A stretch of 64,000 nucleotides of DNA, from positions 248,001-312,000 of the forward strand of contig NZ_AAXY01000001.1 in NCBI RefSeq assembly GCF_000169375.1. Reading direction: 5' to 3'. The translations under genes and the position numbers were made by a program. The notes below the pieces were generated by a model. That model saw nothing but the letters and a program-made list of their open reading frames with translations. It had not been told where the DNA came from and made no database searches. Every line of letters starts with the position of its first letter. Position 1 is the first letter of the stretch. This DNA is from Marinobacter sp. ELB17. GTDB taxonomy: Bacteria; Pseudomonadota; Gammaproteobacteria; Pseudomonadales; Oleiphilaceae. Shown piece by piece: positions 46,678 to 55,064 of the stretch.

Positions 46678-47562
46678 ATGGCGATGCTGACAGCACTGGT
46701 AGTAGATGACGCCAGCTTTGTGCGGGACCTGATCAAGCGTGCAGTCAGGCAGCAGTTTCCTATTATTGAGACCATTGATGCCGCCGACGGCAAAAAAGCG
46801 CAGTCACTGATGTCGCGCACCACCTTTGACTTGATTCTCTGCGACTGGGAAATGCCGGAAATGTCAGGGCTGGAACTGCTGCAGTGGATGCGACAGCAGC
46901 CCCAGTACGCCAAAGTGCCGTTTATTATGATTACCAGCCGCGGCGATAAAAGCCACGTGATTGAAGCCATACAGCAGGGCGTGTCGGACTATCTGGGCAA
47001 ACCGTTCAGCCCTGACGGTCTGGGTAAAAAAATACGCAAAGTTATGGGGCAAACGTTGGCGCAGGCCATGGCAAGCGCTGGCAATGCACCTGCGGTTCAG
47101 GCCGATGCCTTGGCACTTTCGGCCTCTCTGTTGACCCGTAAAACGGAGCCCCCGACCGCTTCTGCAATGCCTGCGGAGCCGGCCGCTGTTGAGGAAGCTG
47201 CGGATTCTCTCCAGCGTCAACCCGCCGCAAAGGCGCGCCCGGTGATGAATATGGCCACCGTGCGTTTTGCTGACCACACCTTGCAGTCGGTGGTAAAAGA
47301 CATCAATCTTAACGAGGTTCGGGTGATTGCCCGCCGCGACCAGCAGTTTCCCGGTATCCTGGACCAAGCGGTGGTAGACATTGAAATTTCGGAAACCGAA
47401 GTGGCGCGGCTAAACGGATACGTGCATCAGCTTCAGGCGGTCGACAAACGCCAGGACACAGACTTTGTCAGCGCTACTATCCGCTTTGTAGATGAAGATT
47501 CGAGAAAAATGGAAGACCTGTCGCGCTTTATTGCCCGCTTTCGAGCGACAGCGCCTCGCTAG
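46678..47562 (+). CDS. CheY-like response regulator with C-terminal PilZ-like domain
   Basis: 294 residues. The REC domain (about 1-125) is complete: LTALVVDDASFVRDLI (acidic pocket), LILCDWEMPEMSG (phospho-acceptor Asp, about 55), IMITSRG and DYLGKPFSP (Lys). A proline/alanine-rich linker (about 140-185) leads to a C-terminal domain of about 90 residues (VRFADHTLQSVVKDINL...). This resembles the PilZ-type output of related proteins but lacks the cyclic-di-GMP RxxxR and D/NxSxxG motifs. No kinase is adjacent in an operon; phoR is convergent and overlaps its end by 35 bases, so PhoR is not an obvious partner. Confidence 0.82.
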   Translation: MAMLTALVVDDASFVRDLIKRAVRQQFPIIETIDAADGKKAQSLMSRTTFDLILCDWEMPEMSGLELLQWMRQQPQYAKVPFIMITSRGDKSHVIEAIQQGVSDYLGKPFSPDGLGKKIRKVMGQTLAQAMASAGNAPAVQADALALSASLLTRKTEPPTASAMPAEPAAVEEAADSLQRQPAAKARPVMNMATVRFADHTLQSVVKDINLNEVRVIARRDQQFPGILDQAVVDIEISETEVARLNGYVHQLQAVDKRQDTDFVSATIRFVDEDSRKMEDLSRFIARFRATAPR

Positions 47563-48853
47563 CAACGATCCGCTGCGCGGGGAATTGGCAACTAAAGGTA
47601 CTGCCTTTCCCCGGGCTGCTGCTGATGAGCAGTTGTCCGTCGTGGTTCAACAGCACGTGCTTAACAATAGCCAGACCCAGCCCCGTGCCGCCGGTGTCTT
47701 TGTGGCGACTGGGATCAGCGCGATAAAAGCGTTCCGTTAGCCGCGGAATGTGGGTTGGGTCTATACCAATGCCGTTGTCTTCCACCGTCAGCAGTGGACC
47801 TTGTTCGCCGGCGCTCCAGCGAACGCGAATCTGGCCCTGTGCGGGGGTGTACTTTACCGCGTTAAAAACCAGATTAGAGACCCCGCTGCGCAACTGTGAC
47901 AAGTCGCCGCGTATCTGCGTCGGGCCGTCGATTGTCAGCTCAATCCGGTGTTGCTTGCCGCCACTGAGGGCGTTTGCGTCATCGCAAACCTGTCGCAGCA
48001 GAGTGCCTGCATCGACGGTGCCCTCGTGCAGATTGCGATCGCGAGTTTCGATTTTCGACAATAGAATCAGGTCGGCGATTAAGGCTTCCATGCGCGCCGA
48101 TTGGTCTGCCATGGTGGCCAGGGCGCGTTGCCAGTTGGCCGGTACTTCATCGCTATGGTCCGCCAGGGTTTCCAGGTAACCGCTGATAACGGTCAGCGGT
48201 GTGCGCATTTCGTGGGATAAGTTGCTAACGAAATCCTGCCGCACCTGTTCCAACTGATGCAGGCGGGTAACGTTTTTGATTAGCAGCAGGCGATCGTTAT
48301 CGCCAAACAAGCTGATTTGGATCTGCAGGCGCAGGTGGGCGCGAGCCGGAGCGTTCAGTTCCAATGGCTGCTGGTACTGCTTCTGTTCAAAGTAATGGAT
48401 GAATGCGGGTAGGCGAATCAGGTTCTGAATCAGCTGTCCCTGGTCGGTGCCGTTACGCAGATTGAGCAGGTAACCTGCGCTGCCGTTCCACCAATCTATA
48501 GCGCCGCGGGAATCGGTCATCACGACGCCATCGCGCATGGCATTGGCGGATTGCTGCACCCTTTGAAGGCGCTCTTGCAGCGCAGAGCGGTGTTTGATGT
48601 GCTGTTTCTGGAGTTTGTTCAGGCCGTCAAAAATATTACCCCACAAGCCTACGCTGTCTGGCGCTTCGCCGGCGGTATCCGGTTGCGCCAGCCAGCGTAG
48701 CAGGCGTTTTGTTTGCGCTAGGGTCCAGCCCAGGTAAAGCAGCAGACCGGCGAGCAAACCGTAAAGTGGAAAGCCTACCAGCCAACCCAGCAGCAAGGTC
48801 AATCCTAGCAGGGCAATCATCAAGCGCAGGTATTGCGACCAGTTCTGTTGCAT
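47528..48853 (-). CDS. phoR: Phosphate regulon sensor histidine kinase PhoR
   Basis: 441 residues from ATG at 48851-48853; the in-frame start at 48916 overlaps phoB further. Two N-terminal hydrophobic helices, a PAS domain (AMRDGVVMTDSRGAIDWWNG) and the HisKA domain with NLSHEMRTPLTVISGYLET (phospho-His about 212). The ATPase domain has LVFNAVKYTPAQG (N box), VEDNGIGIDPTHI (G1) and GTGLGLAIVKHV (G2). It phosphorylates PhoB under phosphate limitation and is restrained by Pst-PhoU. It lies just downstream of phoB. The 3' end overlaps the convergent response regulator gene by 35 bases. Confidence 0.95.
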   Translation of the reverse strand: MQQNWSQYLRLMIALLGLTLLLGWLVGFPLYGLLAGLLLYLGWTLAQTKRLLRWLAQPDTAGEAPDSVGLWGNIFDGLNKLQKQHIKHRSALQERLQRVQQSANAMRDGVVMTDSRGAIDWWNGSAGYLLNLRNGTDQGQLIQNLIRLPAFIHYFEQKQYQQPLELNAPARAHLRLQIQISLFGDNDRLLLIKNVTRLHQLEQVRQDFVSNLSHEMRTPLTVISGYLETLADHSDEVPANWQRALATMADQSARMEALIADLILLSKIETRDRNLHEGTVDAGTLLRQVCDDANALSGGKQHRIELTIDGPTQIRGDLSQLRSGVSNLVFNAVKYTPAQGQIRVRWSAGEQGPLLTVEDNGIGIDPTHIPRLTERFYRADPSRHKDTGGTGLGLAIVKHVLLNHDGQLLISSSPGKGSTFSCQFPAQRIVASEALSLESGQ

Positions 48854-48881
48854 TGCAATGGTTCCGTAACGGGTTCGGCGC

Positions 48882-49574
48882 TTAGCCGGGGTCTGCGGAA
48901 AATCGGTAACCGGCACCGCGAACGGTTTGTATTAGATGGTCGTGATGGGTGCCAAGCGCTTTGCGCAGCCTGCGGATGTGGACGTCTACGGTGCGTTCGT
49001 CCAGATACACGTTGGCGCCCCAAACCTGGTCCAGCAGCTGGCTGCGGCTGTATACCCGGTCCTGATGGCTCATGAAAAACTGCAGCATGCGGTATTCTGT
49101 TGGCCCCAGTTCCAGTTGTCCGAACTGACTACTAACCCGGTGGCTGAGCGGGTCCAGAGTCAGGCCGCCGACTTCCAGTGCACTATCAACGCCGGCGGGG
49201 GTACTGCGTCGCAGCACGGCTTTCAGCCGGGCCAGCAATTCCCTCGGGCTAAATGGCTTGGTGATATAGTCGTCGGCGCCGGATTCAAGACCCAGTATTT
49301 TGTTATCTTCTTCGACTTTTGCGGTCAACATAATAATGGGAATTGCCGCTGTAGTATCGTCTTTTTTCAGCCGTCGGGCCAGCTCGATACCGCTGGTGCC
49401 CGGCAACATCCAATCCAGCAAAATCAGATCCGGGCGCTTGTCGACAATCAGGGTGTGGGCAGCCTTTGCGTCGGCGGCTTGCAGGCAGACATAACCCGCC
49501 ATTTCCAGGGCCACAGTGACCATTTCGCAAATGGCAGACTCGTCGTCTACAATCAGAATGGTTTTTTCGGGCAT
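48882..49574 (-). CDS. phoB: Phosphate regulon response regulator PhoB
   Basis: 230 residues from ATG at 49572-49574 (MPEKTILIVDDES), as in other PhoB proteins; a longer frame to 49619 is unsupported. The REC domain has LIVDDESAI, LLDWMLPGTSG (phospho-Asp about 52) and DDYITKPFSPRELLARL. The OmpR-type winged helix has LGPTEYRMLQFFMSHQ and RTVDVHIRRLRKALGTH. It binds PHO boxes, one of which lies in front of this gene (autoregulation) and another before pstS. phoR starts 28 bases after its stop. Confidence 0.96.
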   Translation of the reverse strand: MPEKTILIVDDESAICEMVTVALEMAGYVCLQAADAKAAHTLIVDKRPDLILLDWMLPGTSGIELARRLKKDDTTAAIPIIMLTAKVEEDNKILGLESGADDYITKPFSPRELLARLKAVLRRSTPAGVDSALEVGGLTLDPLSHRVSSQFGQLELGPTEYRMLQFFMSHQDRVYSRSQLLDQVWGANVYLDERTVDVHIRRLRKALGTHHDHLIQTVRGAGYRFSADPG

Positions 49575-49628
49575 GGCGGTAACCTGCTTTAGCGTTGCGT
49601 TGAATTCGCCGTAGTACACCCGATTACT

Positions 49629-49646
49629 GTTACAGATATGTGACAG
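49629..49646 (-). promoter_or_regulatory. PHO box upstream of phoB
   Basis: On the minus strand CTGTCAC, four bases (ATAT), then CTGTAAC: the two 7-mers with 11-base period of a PhoB site. It lies about 55 bases before the phoB start, which suggests positive autoregulation of phoBR. Confidence 0.82.
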
Positions 49647-49663
49647 CGGGTCGAGAGTTTTGC

Positions 49664-50551
49664 TCAGGCGAGCATGCGGTCAACGGCCAGCCCGGCAAAC
49701 AGCGCAAAACCTGCCCAGTTATTGTGTAAAAAGGCTTTGAAGCATCCGACTCGGTCGCGCTCACGGGCCAGAAATTGGTGGTAAATGAACAGGCAAGCCA
49801 TGGTCAGCAAACTCAAATAGTAAAAAGTGCCCAGTTCGGCCTGTTGGCCGACCAGCAGGAGTATGGCGATGATGGTGGTCTGCAGAATGCCCAGGATTAG
49901 GCGATCGGCGTCACCGAACAGCACTGCGGTGGATTTTATGCCCACTTTCAGGTCGTCTTCGCGATCTACCATGGCGTAAAAGGTGTCATACACCACCGAC
50001 CAGATAACATTGGCAATGAACAGTAGCCAGGTGACTTGGCTGAGCTCACCGGTTTGGGCCGCCCAGGCCATCGGAATGCTCCAGCCGAAGGCCGCCCCCA
50101 GAAATACTTGGGGCAGGTGGGTATAGCGCTTCATAAAGGGATAAACGAACGCTAACAGAGCGCCACCAAAAGCCAAATAGAGGGTCAGCGTGTTGGTAAA
50201 CAGCAGCACCATTAAAAACGATACCAGGCCCAGTCCAGCAAACAGCGCGACGGCCTCCCAGGGCTGGATGCGGCCGGTGGTTAACGGCCGGTCTTTGGTG
50301 CGCTCGACGTGCCTGTCCCATTCGCGGTCAGCAAAGTCATTAATGGCACAACCCGCCGCACGCATAAAATACACGCCGAGCGTGAACACAATCAGGTTGC
50401 TCAGGCTGGGCATGCCGTCGGCGGCCAGCCACAGCGCCCAGTAGGTGGGCCATAGCAACAATAACGTGCCCACGGGGCGGTTCAGACGCAGCAGTAGGGC
50501 GTAATCCCGCAGGCGTAAACGAACGTGATCGGGCAAGGCGTTGGCTAGCAT
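49664..50551 (-). CDS. ubiA: 4-Hydroxybenzoate octaprenyltransferase UbiA
   Basis: 295 residues, normal. This inner-membrane enzyme attaches the polyprenyl tail to 4-hydroxybenzoate, the product of UbiC. Both Asp-rich magnesium motifs are present: AINDFADREWDRHVERTKDR (about 70-90) and YDTFYAMVDREDDLKVGIKS, within eight to nine hydrophobic helices. ubiC is directly upstream on the same strand (96-base gap). phoB follows after a PHO box, so it is a separate unit. Confidence 0.96.
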   Translation of the reverse strand: MLANALPDHVRLRLRDYALLLRLNRPVGTLLLLWPTYWALWLAADGMPSLSNLIVFTLGVYFMRAAGCAINDFADREWDRHVERTKDRPLTTGRIQPWEAVALFAGLGLVSFLMVLLFTNTLTLYLAFGGALLAFVYPFMKRYTHLPQVFLGAAFGWSIPMAWAAQTGELSQVTWLLFIANVIWSVVYDTFYAMVDREDDLKVGIKSTAVLFGDADRLILGILQTTIIAILLLVGQQAELGTFYYLSLLTMACLFIYHQFLARERDRVGCFKAFLHNNWAGFALFAGLAVDRMLA

Positions 50552-50647
50552 GGCAGGGTTCGCTGGTCGGTAATAACGGTGAATGTGCAGGGGGATTATA
50601 GTCAGCGCCGGGCGCGGGTCAAAAAGCCGCTGCCAACTCTGGCGGAA

Positions 50648-51238
50648 TCAAGTTCGTTTTGCGCCGCTGTAAAGCTGCAGTAGCAGGTATTCGCACACCA
50701 TCAGCGAATGCTGGCGGCCCTGCCTGCGGGTGTGAAACAGCGAGCGCCGGGCCAGCTGCGGTTGCCCGCTATGGGTGCCCTGGCATAATCCGGTTTCGAG
50801 TGGGCCTCTATGCCACTGGCGGTGGCTGAACAGGTAGGCACCCAGTGGTCGGTTGCCCAAGTTTCGAAGCTGGCGGCCTGGCCCTTGCAAGCAGGCCAGG
50901 GGGATAACGGTACGTGCCAACACCCAGGGTTGGCCATCGCCACACAAGCGCACTTCGCGAATCCACGCTTGCTGGCGCCAGGGAATGTTCAGCTTGCGGG
51001 CTTCTTCGGCGCGGGGCAGGGCAAAACCTTCGCTGGCGACTTCTACGTGAAAACTTTGCTGGCAGCGTTGCTGCAACGCTCGGGTGAACGATCCCTGAAC
51101 GTTTAACCAGTAACGCGCCGGGCCATGAACCTGAGGATCGCGCAAGCCCGCGGCCGCTGGCTGGTGATACCAGCAGGCCGGCGGGATCGTTAGAGCGCAG
51201 GCCGCCGTTGGGCTGTTTTTAAAGACCTTTGACAGCAT
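50648..51238 (-). CDS. ubiC: Chorismate-pyruvate lyase UbiC
   Basis: About 196 residues if the ATG at 51236-51238 is the start; this overlaps the end of hpt by 20 bases. The frame is open further upstream, but that part lies in hpt. UbiC makes 4-hydroxybenzoate and pyruvate from chorismate, the first step to ubiquinone. The body shows GSFTRALQQRCQQSFHVEV, QQAWIREVRLCGDGQPWVLA (conserved active-site Arg) and NRPLGAYLFSH. The C-terminus is SLFHTRRQGRQHSLMVCEYL, an R/FH-type motif of the family. Length and C-terminus match; the exact start is uncertain. Confidence 0.85.
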   Translation of the reverse strand: MLSKVFKNSPTAACALTIPPACWYHQPAAAGLRDPQVHGPARYWLNVQGSFTRALQQRCQQSFHVEVASEGFALPRAEEARKLNIPWRQQAWIREVRLCGDGQPWVLARTVIPLACLQGPGRQLRNLGNRPLGAYLFSHRQWHRGPLETGLCQGTHSGQPQLARRSLFHTRRQGRQHSLMVCEYLLLQLYSGAKRT

Positions 51239-51776
51239 AGATACCAGGCGCATTGCGCCAGTAGCCTTTGTAGTCCATGCCAAAGCCGAACAGAAAGCGG
51301 TCTTCGACATCCATACCGGTGAAATCGGCTTTCAGGCCGGGTCGACATTTGCGATCGTGCTGTTTGTCTACCAGGACGGCGGTCAGCACTTCAGCGGCGC
51401 CGTGTGCGCGGCAATAATCGGCGATGGCGCACAGGGTTGTGCCTTCGTCCAGAATGTCGTCAACAATTAGAATGATACGGTCGTTCATATCAACTTCCGG
51501 CCGCAGCTTCCATTCCAGAATACCGCCGGTGGTTTCTTGGCGGTAACGGGTGGCATGCAGGTATTCGGCCTGAACGGGAAAGTTTAGCTGGGTGAGCAGC
51601 TGGCCAGTGGTGATCAGGCCCCCGTTCATCACGCAGAAAACCAGCGGGTTGCTGCCTTCAAGGCGTTCGGTGATAGCGCTGGCCAGAGCAGTAATAGCGG
51701 CCTGTACCTGCTGATTTGGAACCAGGCAATCGGCTTCGGCCATTACCTGCTTCATTTCGGCGACGGTATCGATCAT
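51219..51776 (-). CDS. hpt: Hypoxanthine-guanine phosphoribosyltransferase
   Basis: 185 residues. The enzyme salvages hypoxanthine and guanine to IMP and GMP with PRPP in the cytosol. The PRPP-binding motif is RIILIVDDILDEGTTLCAIA; other family parts are VFCVMNGGLITTGQLLTQL and VEDRFLFGFGMDYKGYWRN. It is the upstream gene of hpt-ubiC-ubiA on the minus strand and is divergent from the rubredoxin gene. The end overlaps the likely ubiC start. Confidence 0.93.
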   Translation of the reverse strand: MIDTVAEMKQVMAEADCLVPNQQVQAAITALASAITERLEGSNPLVFCVMNGGLITTGQLLTQLNFPVQAEYLHATRYRQETTGGILEWKLRPEVDMNDRIILIVDDILDEGTTLCAIADYCRAHGAAEVLTAVLVDKQHDRKCRPGLKADFTGMDVEDRFLFGFGMDYKGYWRNAPGIYAVKGL

Positions 51777-52021
51777 AACGGGCGGTCCTGTCGTAAAACG
51801 GGCGATTATACCGGAGCGATGGGTGTGAAGGGAGAGCTAACCGGGCATGGAGGGGTCTGTATTTATGGCTACACGTGCAAAACAGGCATACTGACCACAC
51901 CGTAGGGTTGCGGCAGGCGTTAATTACCGCGTATTTTCCGCGGTACGATTGGCCCGGGCGTCGATTTAAAGCGTAGATGAACGGCAATCGCTATTAACGG
52001 TAATAGTAACAGGAGCAGGTA

Positions 52022-52189
52022 ATGAAGAAGTGGCAGTGTGTAGTTTGTGGGCTGATTTATGACGAAGCCGAAGGCTGGCCGGAAGACGGTATTAAGCCAG
52101 GAACGGCGTGGAATGACGTGCCAGAAGATTGGTTGTGCCCGGACTGCGGTGTGGGTAAGGAAGATTTTGAAATGATCGAAATCGACTGA
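52022..52189 (+). CDS. rubA: Rubredoxin
   Basis: 55 residues, too short for many gene finders. [19 protein letters not shown] begins a complete rubredoxin with the iron ligands C6, C9, C39 and C42 (CVVC and CPDC), and aromatic/acidic residues typical of the family ([14 protein letters not shown]). It passes electrons from the reductase encoded 12 bases downstream to an alkane hydroxylase or another oxidase. No alkB is in the window, so the acceptor is unknown. A GGAG ribosome site lies at 52011-52014. Confidence 0.95.
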   Translation: MKKWQCVVCGLIYDEAEGWPEDGIKPGTAWNDVPEDWLCPDCGVGKEDFEMIEID

Positions 52190-52201
52190 GGCGGGTACAG
52201 C

Positions 52202-53386
52202 ATGACAACAGCTTCCGAACGCAACCCCATTGTCATTGTTGGCAGTGGCTTGGCCGGTTACTCGTTGGTGCGGGAGCTGCGCAAGCACGACGCGGACGCA
52301 CCCATACTGCTGGTAACCGCCGATGACGGCACCAGCTACTCAAAGCCCATGCTGTCTAACGGCTTTGGTAAGGGCAAAGATGCCAACGGCCTGGCTCAGG
52401 CTACCCAGCATTCGATGGCTGAACAGTTTGATCTGCACCTGATGCCCCATACCTGGGTGACCGCTCTAAACCCACAGGCCCACCAGGTTCTGTTGGGTGA
52501 CCACTGGCAAAGCTACAGCAAGTTAGTGCTGGCCTGGGGTGCGGAAGTGGTACCACTGCATCTGGCTGGCAGTGGCAGCGGTTCTGTGTATTCCATTAAT
52601 GACCTGAACGACTATCGTGCCTTCCGTGCCGCCCTGACGGGCGCTGAGTGCGTGGCCATTATGGGCGCCGGGCTGATTGGCTGTGAATTTGCCAATGATT
52701 TGCTTCTGGGCGGGTATCAGGTAGAAGTGATTGCACCCTCGGCAACGGTGATGCCCACGCTGATGCCCGAACAGGCCGCTCGCGCCCTGCAAAATGAATT
52801 GGAGGCGCTGGGTGTGACTTTTCACCTGAATACCCAGGTTGATCGCATTGAGCAAGTGCCGGCCGGAGCCGATGGTGGAGTAACCCTGGCGCTGACCAAC
52901 GGCCGGCATCTGCAGGCCGATGTGGTGATTTCGGCAGTGGGGCTAAGGCCGCGGACCGAACTGGCACAGCAGGCCGGGCTGGCGGTGAACCGCGGTATTG
53001 TGGTGAATCGGGCGCTGGAAACCTCGGCGCCCGATGTGTATGCCCTGGGCGACTGTGCTGAGGTGGATGGCCAACTACTGCTGTATGTTATGCCGCTGAT
53101 GGCCAGCGCCCGTGCGTTGGCAAAAACCCTGAGCGGCGAGCGCAGCGAGGTGCTCTACCCGGCCATGCCGGTGATGATAAAAACACCTTGCTGCCCGGCG
53201 GCGGTAAACCCACCACCGGTGGGCGCGGAAGGGCATTGGCAGGTCGAGCAGGATGGCAATCACGTTAAAGCGCTGTTTAATAATCCAGAAGGTAAGCTGT
53301 TAGGCTTCGCGCTAACCGGTCGCTTTACCATGGAGAAACAGGCGTTGTCGCGGCAGTTGCCGGCGCTGCATAACGCAGCTTCCTGA
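52202..53386 (+). CDS. rubB: Rubredoxin-NAD(+) reductase
   Basis: 394 residues, normal for the AlkT/RubB type. FAD-dependent; passes electrons from NADH to rubredoxin. The FAD-binding motif at the start is IVIVGSGLAGYSLVRELRKH, the NAD-binding motif is VAIMGAGLIGCEFANDLLLG, and the second FAD signature is VYALGDCAEVDG. It lies directly behind rubA in the same direction, which makes the pairing firm. Pseudomonas has the same rubA-rubB arrangement. The downstream tesB is about 90 bases away. Confidence 0.94.
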   Translation: MTTASERNPIVIVGSGLAGYSLVRELRKHDADAPILLVTADDGTSYSKPMLSNGFGKGKDANGLAQATQHSMAEQFDLHLMPHTWVTALNPQAHQVLLGDHWQSYSKLVLAWGAEVVPLHLAGSGSGSVYSINDLNDYRAFRAALTGAECVAIMGAGLIGCEFANDLLLGGYQVEVIAPSATVMPTLMPEQAARALQNELEALGVTFHLNTQVDRIEQVPAGADGGVTLALTNGRHLQADVVISAVGLRPRTELAQQAGLAVNRGIVVNRALETSAPDVYALGDCAEVDGQLLLYVMPLMASARALAKTLSGERSEVLYPAMPVMIKTPCCPAAVNPPPVGAEGHWQVEQDGNHVKALFNNPEGKLLGFALTGRFTMEKQALSRQLPALHNAAS

Positions 53387-53473
53387 GCGCGAATGGTCGG
53401 TTTTCATTGCCAAGCCGCGCGCCCTGGGTGAGAATTTAGGTCGTTTGCTTATTATCACTCAACAGGAGCCTGC

Positions 53474-54337
53474 ATGCTGGATATAACCCGAAAACTGGTG
53501 GATTTGCTGAACGTGAGCGCTACCGGCGTAGATCATTTCCAGGGTGACAGCGAAGATCTGGGATTTCCAAACGTATTTGGCGGCCAGGTTCTGGGCCAGG
53601 CGCTGATGGCCGCCAGCCGTACCGTGGAGAACCGCCTATGTCATTCTCTGCATGCTTATTTTTTGCGCCCGGGTAACCAGCGCATGCCCATTGATTATGA
53701 AGTAGAGCGGGTGCGCGACGGCGGCAGCTTTTCTGTTCGGCGGGTGACCGCGCGCCAGGAAGGCAAGGAAATTTTGACCTGTTGTGCGTCTTTCCAAAGC
53801 GATGAGACAGGTCTTGAACACCAGTTTGAAATGCCAAAGGTGCCGGCGCCGGAAACCCTGAAAACCGAGCAGGAGCTGGGCGAACTGCTGGCGCCCCATG
53901 TTTCTGAAGCACTGCGCCATCTGCTGACGCGCGACCGACCGGTGGAGTTCCGCCCGGTCGCCCCGGGTGACCCGCTACATCCCGAACCCCGCCCACCCCG
54001 AGCACAGGATTGGGTGCGAGTAAGGGGTACCTTGCCGGATGACCCGGTGCTGCACCGCTGCTTACTGGCCTATGCCTCGGATTTTTCGTTTCTGGGCACG
54101 TCGCTGGTGCCCCATGGGGTCAAGTTTTGGGATGTCGGCTTGCGGGTAGCCAGCTTGGACCACGCTATGTGGTTTCACAGTGATTTCCGCATGGATGAGT
54201 GGTTGTTGTATGACAAAGACAGCCCGAGTGCGGCGGCAGGGCGGGGGTTGAATCGTGGTAGTTTCTACAATGCTTCCGGTGGAATAGTTGCTTCCTGTGC
54301 ACAGGAATGCTTGATTCGCCTGCGAAAAAGCCAGTAG
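53474..54337 (+). CDS. tesB: Acyl-CoA thioesterase II TesB
   Basis: 287 residues (E. coli 286). The double-hotdog enzyme hydrolyses medium- and long-chain acyl-CoA. Signatures: NVFGGQVLGQALMAASRTV near residue 35, LHAYFLRPGNQRMPIDYEVER, and in the second hotdog LDHAMWFHSDFRMDEWLLYD (active-site Asp with the Gln/Thr set). ACAGGAG lies just before the ATG. It is convergent with the flavodoxin gene. Confidence 0.95.
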   Translation: MLDITRKLVDLLNVSATGVDHFQGDSEDLGFPNVFGGQVLGQALMAASRTVENRLCHSLHAYFLRPGNQRMPIDYEVERVRDGGSFSVRRVTARQEGKEILTCCASFQSDETGLEHQFEMPKVPAPETLKTEQELGELLAPHVSEALRHLLTRDRPVEFRPVAPGDPLHPEPRPPRAQDWVRVRGTLPDDPVLHRCLLAYASDFSFLGTSLVPHGVKFWDVGLRVASLDHAMWFHSDFRMDEWLLYDKDSPSAAAGRGLNRGSFYNASGGIVASCAQECLIRLRKSQ

Positions 54338-54400
54338 CTGTATAAAATGAACCCGTCAAAGCCGGGGTAAACAGCTCTGACTGGGATTTTGGTTTGTGTC

Positions 54401-54859
54401 TTAGGCAAGTGTTTTTAGTTGTTTGACCCATTCCTGCGCCCACTCAGCGGCCTCGATCTCGGGCGCCATGGTTTCCATGGCGTCGATGCGCAGGGTGTCA
54501 CCCACTTTACGCGCGGAGGTTTCGTAGAGGGCTTCTTCGATCAGTTCGCCGGCGCCGCAAAAAGTGTCGCCGTAAGAGCTGTCACCCAGCACGATGCTGC
54601 CAAACGGGCGGCCGGGCTGCTGTGGCAGCTGGTCCCGCAAATCCACATAAAACTGCAGGATGTTGGAGGGCAGTTCACCCTGGCCAGTGGTAGAGGTGCA
54701 CACCAGCAGGGCGTCGTTGTTGTCGGTGATGTCAGACAGCTGTGGCTCTTCCAGAACCGTTACACGGTAACCGAGCGGCGTCAGTGTCTTTTCGACGGCG
54801 CGGGCACTCATCAGAGCGCCACCGTAAACGCTGCCAACAAGAATGCGGATGGCTTGCAT
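54401..54859 (-). CDS. MioC-like flavodoxin
   Basis: 152 residues. An FMN-binding electron carrier with the phosphate loop GSVYGGALMSARAVEKTL near the start and TSTTGQGELPSNILQFYVD, followed by GDSSYGDTFCGAGELIEEAL. The organisation matches MioC and other short flavodoxins. MioC of E. coli supports biotin synthase in vitro; a role here is not shown by context. Convergent with tesB. Confidence 0.88.
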   Translation of the reverse strand: MQAIRILVGSVYGGALMSARAVEKTLTPLGYRVTVLEEPQLSDITDNNDALLVCTSTTGQGELPSNILQFYVDLRDQLPQQPGRPFGSIVLGDSSYGDTFCGAGELIEEALYETSARKVGDTLRIDAMETMAPEIEAAEWAQEWVKQLKTLA

Positions 54860-55064
54860 AGAAAAATTCCGAACAGTTGAGTGAGGTCTGGGTTTCTGGT
54901 GATGAGTTGCTGGTAATGAGAACCAGCTGCAACCATGTACAGTTTGAGATAATAGCCCTGACCGATCGTTTTTTGCAATGCGGTGATTTATGCCGGATTT
55001 ATTTCAATTTCATTGCAAAAATTTTATAGTGCCGCCTGCAGTTTTTCTGCATTCAGATGACGCC

